Source: Burkholderiales bacterium (GTDB taxonomy: Bacteria; Pseudomonadota; Gammaproteobacteria; Burkholderiales; Casimicrobiaceae). From it: a stretch of DNA of 64,000 nucleotides. Shown piece after piece: positions 60,991-64,000 of this stretch. The stretch spans positions 62,001 to 126,000 of the forward strand of contig JADZDD010000013.1 in the NCBI GenBank assembly GCA_020851235.1, given 5' to 3'. The stretch's first letter is position 1. Each line of letters begins with the position of its first letter. A model generated the notes under the pieces. The model saw only the letters and a list, made by a program, of their open reading frames with translations. It was not told the origin of the DNA and did not search any database. The position numbers were made by a program, and so were the translations under genes.

Positions 60991-61980
60991 ATGACCAAGG
61001 CCGTGCCGTTCCCCACGATCCGGCCGCGACGGCTGCGTACCACCGCGGGCGTTCGTGCGCTCGTCGCGCAGACCACGCTTCGCGTCGACCACCTCATCCA
61101 GCCGTACTTCGTCGCCGAGCATGAGGTCGAGCGGGAGCCGATCGCCGGTTTCACCGACGTCTGTCGCCTGGGGATCGATGCCCTCACCGACACCATCGCC
61201 GCCGACCTCGTGCGCGGCGTCCGGCACTTCCTCCTCTTCGGCTCGAGCCGCGAGCGCGACGCGCAGGGGAGCGCCGCGAGTGCGAGCGATTCCCGCGTCG
61301 CGCTGGCGCTGCGCGCGCTGCGCGAGCGACTCGGCCGCGCACCGACGCTGTTCACCGACGTGTGCCTGTGTTCGTACACGTCGCACGGCCACTGCGGCGT
61401 CGTGACCGACGCGCAGGTCGACAACGACGCGACGCTGCCACGGCTCGCCGACGTCGCCTGCGCGCACGCGGCGGCCGGCGCCGACTTCGTCGCGCCCTCC
61501 GACATGATGGACGGCCGGGTCGGCGCGATTCGCAGCGCGCTCGACGCCGCCGGCTTCCCCGGCGTGGGCATCCTCGCCTACACCGCGAAGTACGCGTCGG
61601 CGTACTACGGCCCGTTCCGCAATGCGCTCGACTCGTCGCCGCACGGCTTCGATCGCGCCGGCTACCAGATGGACCCGCGCAATCGGCGCGAGGCGATGCG
61701 CGAGCTCGACCTCGATGTCATGGAAGGCGCCGATCTCGTGATGGTGAAGCCTGCCCTCGCGTATCTCGATGTCGTGTCGGATCTCGCGGCGGCAAGCACG
61801 GTTCCCGTCTGCGCGTACAGCGTCAGCGGCGAGTACGAGATGGTGAAGCAGATGGCACGCGCCGGACTCGCCGACGAGCGCGCGCTCGCGGTCGAGAACC
61901 TCACCGCGATCCGTCGCGCCGGCGCGCAGGCGATCGTGACGTACTTCGCGAGCACGATCGCGCGGGAGGGCTGGCTGTGA
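60991..61980 (+). CDS. hemB: Delta-aminolevulinic acid dehydratase (porphobilinogen synthase), Cys-rich (Zn-type) metal site
   Basis: TDVCLCSYTSHGHCGVV; GADFVAPSDMMDGRVGAIR; AYTAKYASAYYGPFRNAL; MEGADLVMVKPALAYLDV. Confidence 0.96.
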   Translation: MTKAVPFPTIRPRRLRTTAGVRALVAQTTLRVDHLIQPYFVAEHEVEREPIAGFTDVCRLGIDALTDTIAADLVRGVRHFLLFGSSRERDAQGSAASASDSRVALALRALRERLGRAPTLFTDVCLCSYTSHGHCGVVTDAQVDNDATLPRLADVACAHAAAGADFVAPSDMMDGRVGAIRSALDAAGFPGVGILAYTAKYASAYYGPFRNALDSSPHGFDRAGYQMDPRNRREAMRELDLDVMEGADLVMVKPALAYLDVVSDLAAASTVPVCAYSVSGEYEMVKQMARAGLADERALAVENLTAIRRAGAQAIVTYFASTIAREGWL

Positions 61981-63248
61981 ACCGGTCGACCTCCGCGCAG
62001 TGGTTCGCACGCGCGCGGACGAGAATCCCCGGAGGGGTCAATTCGCCGGTCCGCTCGTTCAAGCACGTCGGCGCAACGCCCGTGTACTTCGCCCGCGCCG
62101 AAGGCGCGCACCTCGTCGACGTCGATGGGAACCGCTACGTCGACTTCTGTCTCTCGTTCGGCCCCCACCTCCTCGGGCACTCGCATCCGCGCGTCGTCGC
62201 CGCACTCAAGGCACAGGCCGAGCGCGCGACGAGCTACGGCGCCTGTCACGCCGACGAGGTGCGGCTCGCCGAGCGCATCCTCGCCGCCTATCCCTTCCTG
62301 CAGAAGGTGCGGCTCGTCAACAGCGGGACCGAGGCCACGATGACGCTCGTGCGTCTGGCGCGTGGCTGCACGGGCCGCACCAAGGTGATCCAGTTCGAGG
62401 GCTGCTACCACGGTCACGCGGACGCCTTCCTCGCCAGGGCCGGCAGCGGCGTGGCCGCGCTCACCGAATCGTCGTCGCGCGGCGTCCCGTCGAGCGTGGT
62501 CGCCGACACGCTCATCGCGCGCTTCGACGACCTCGCGAGCTTCGACGCGCACTTCGCGCAGCACCCCGACGACGTTGCAGCGGTCATCGTCGAGCCGGTG
62601 CCGGCGAACTACGGCCTGTGGAATCCGGGACGCGAGCGCCTTGCGCACATCGTGGCGACGGCACGCAAGCACGGCGCGCTGACGATCTTCGACGAGGTCA
62701 TCACCGGCTTTCGCCTGGGGGCGACCGGCGCCTGCGGCGTTTTCGACCTGCAGCCCGACCTCGTCGCCCTCGGCAAGATCGTCGGCGGCGGCCTGCCGCT
62801 GGCCGCGGTCGCCGGACGCGGCGAGATCCTCGACATGCTGGCGCCGACCGGCTCGGTGTATCAGGCCGGAACGCTGTCGGGAAATCCGATGGCGGTGGCG
62901 GCCGGCCTCGCCGTGCTCGAAGCGACGAGCGCCGACCCGCCGTACGCGCGGCTCGAACGTGCGAGCGCGGTCTTCGTCGAAGCGCTGCAGGCGATCCTGC
63001 CGCCGCCGTGCACGGTGCATCATCTGGGCTCGCTCTTCTGGATCGATTTCTCGCAAGGCGGCACCGCGTTTCCTCCGCCCGTCGACGCGGTCTCGCGCGA
63101 GCGTTACGCCGAGTTCTTCATACGTGCACTCGACGCCGGCGTGTACTTCTCGCCATCACCCTACGAGGTCGGCTTCGTATCGACCGCGCACACGCCCGAG
63201 ATCCTCGCCGACGTCGTGGCGCGCCTCGCGCGGGCGCTGCACCGTTGA
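61977..63248 (+). CDS. hemL: Glutamate-1-semialdehyde 2,1-aminomutase
   Basis: RIPGGVNSPVRSFKHVGATPVYFARAEGAHLVDVDGNRYVDFCLSFGPHLLGHSHP; IFDEVITGFR; GKIVGGGLPLAAVAG; VYQAGTLSGNPMAVAAG. GTG start overlapping the hemB stop. Confidence 0.95.
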   Translation: MNRSTSAQWFARARTRIPGGVNSPVRSFKHVGATPVYFARAEGAHLVDVDGNRYVDFCLSFGPHLLGHSHPRVVAALKAQAERATSYGACHADEVRLAERILAAYPFLQKVRLVNSGTEATMTLVRLARGCTGRTKVIQFEGCYHGHADAFLARAGSGVAALTESSSRGVPSSVVADTLIARFDDLASFDAHFAQHPDDVAAVIVEPVPANYGLWNPGRERLAHIVATARKHGALTIFDEVITGFRLGATGACGVFDLQPDLVALGKIVGGGLPLAAVAGRGEILDMLAPTGSVYQAGTLSGNPMAVAAGLAVLEATSADPPYARLERASAVFVEALQAILPPPCTVHHLGSLFWIDFSQGGTAFPPPVDAVSRERYAEFFIRALDAGVYFSPSPYEVGFVSTAHTPEILADVVARLARALHR

Positions 63249-63395
63249 GCAGCGCAAGCGTCGCGGCGCGCACCGCGATCGACCTCGCGCCCGCGGGAAA
63301 ACACCGGAAGCGAGGCATCGGCCTGCGAGCGCACGCTGCGGCAGGGTAGAGTTACGGGTTTGGCCGTTGCTCCACCGCGCCCCGCCCCGGTACTC

Positions 63396-64000
63396 ATGAC
63401 CCCGCCCCCTTCGACCGCCGCCGCGTCCGGCGCCCCCGCGCCAGCATCCGTGCCATCGCCCGCTGCCGCGGACGAGCCGCTGGCCACGGCGTCCCACGCC
63501 GGCGCGACACCCATCGTCGAGCACCCGCCGCTCACCATGGCGCTGCTCAACGTCGCGCACGCGATCGACCATCTCGTGCTCCTCATCTTTGCCACCGCGG
63601 TCGGCGCCATCGCTGCCGACTTCAGTTTCGCGAGCTGGGAGGCGCTCATGCCGTACACGACGGGAGCGTTCGTGATGTTCGGTCTCGGCGCCGCGCCGGC
63701 AGGACGTCTGGGCGACCTGTGGGGGCGCCGCGCGATGATGCTCGTCTTCCATTTCGGCCTCGGCGCCGCCTGCCTGCTCGCGGCGCTGACGCGCAACGCC
63801 TGGCAACTCGCGGGTGCGCTGACGCTTCTCGGCGCGTTCTCGTCGATCTATCACCCCGTGGGCATTCCGATGCTCGTCCAGCACACGAAGCGTCCCGGCA
63901 CGGTGATCGGCGTCAACGGCCTCGTCGGCAATCTGGGCATCGCCGCGGCCGCGGTCATGACGGGGCTGCTCGTGAAGTACTTCGGCTGGCGCGCGGCCTT
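63396..64000 (+). CDS. MFS transporter (truncated by right window edge)
   Basis: Own translation: MTPPPSTAAASG...LTMALLNVAHAIDHLVLLIFATAVGAIAADFSFASWEALMPYTTGAFVMFGLGAAPAGRLGDLWGRRAMMLVFHFGLGAACLLAALTRN; MFS loop GRLGDLWGRR. Confidence 0.85.
   Translation, partial: MTPPPSTAAASGAPAPASVPSPAAADEPLATASHAGATPIVEHPPLTMALLNVAHAIDHLVLLIFATAVGAIAADFSFASWEALMPYTTGAFVMFGLGAAPAGRLGDLWGRRAMMLVFHFGLGAACLLAALTRNAWQLAGALTLLGAFSSIYHPVGIPMLVQHTKRPGTVIGVNGLVGNLGIAAAAVMTGLLVKYFGWRAA

Overview
GC-rich, gene-dense bacterial chromosomal segment. Family content (RND pump, Liv-type ABC uptake, Bug/TctC receptor, fused IcmF) suggests a betaproteobacterium, but that is inference. About 50 protein-coding genes are supported. 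I saw no rRNA, tRNA, CRISPR array, prophage or IS element. Landmarks in order: MerR regulator (cut by left edge) divergent from a DUF2938 protein; TPP riboswitch + thiC; DUF6394 + TrkA-type channel; TRAP transporter with a convergent receptor gene; LysR-divergent molybdopterin transhydroxylase/resorcinol-hydroxylase-like cluster with a Bug receptor and an MDR oxidoreductase; AraC; YggS; putrescine-type ABC operon; NYN-LOTUS protein; YceH; MscS; YidB; UppP; Liv ABC operon with two acyl-CoA ligases; Crp/Fnr; hydroxyacyl-CoA dehydrogenase; NAT; TetR-RND tripartite pump with an AcrR-like operator; hypothetical secreted proteins; DUF1501/DUF1800 pair; fused isobutyryl-CoA mutase; divergent hemA-hemB-hemL cluster followed by an MFS gene (cut by right edge). 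Best leads: (1) the Mo-enzyme cluster, whose large subunit carries an SCP2-like N-terminal extension and whose small subunit lacks a CxxC cluster-ligand pair; (2) the non-canonical hemA-B-L-MFS cluster with a degenerate HemA NADPH motif, sharing a 20-bp perfect palindrome with icmF. All family calls are by eye; no searches were run.
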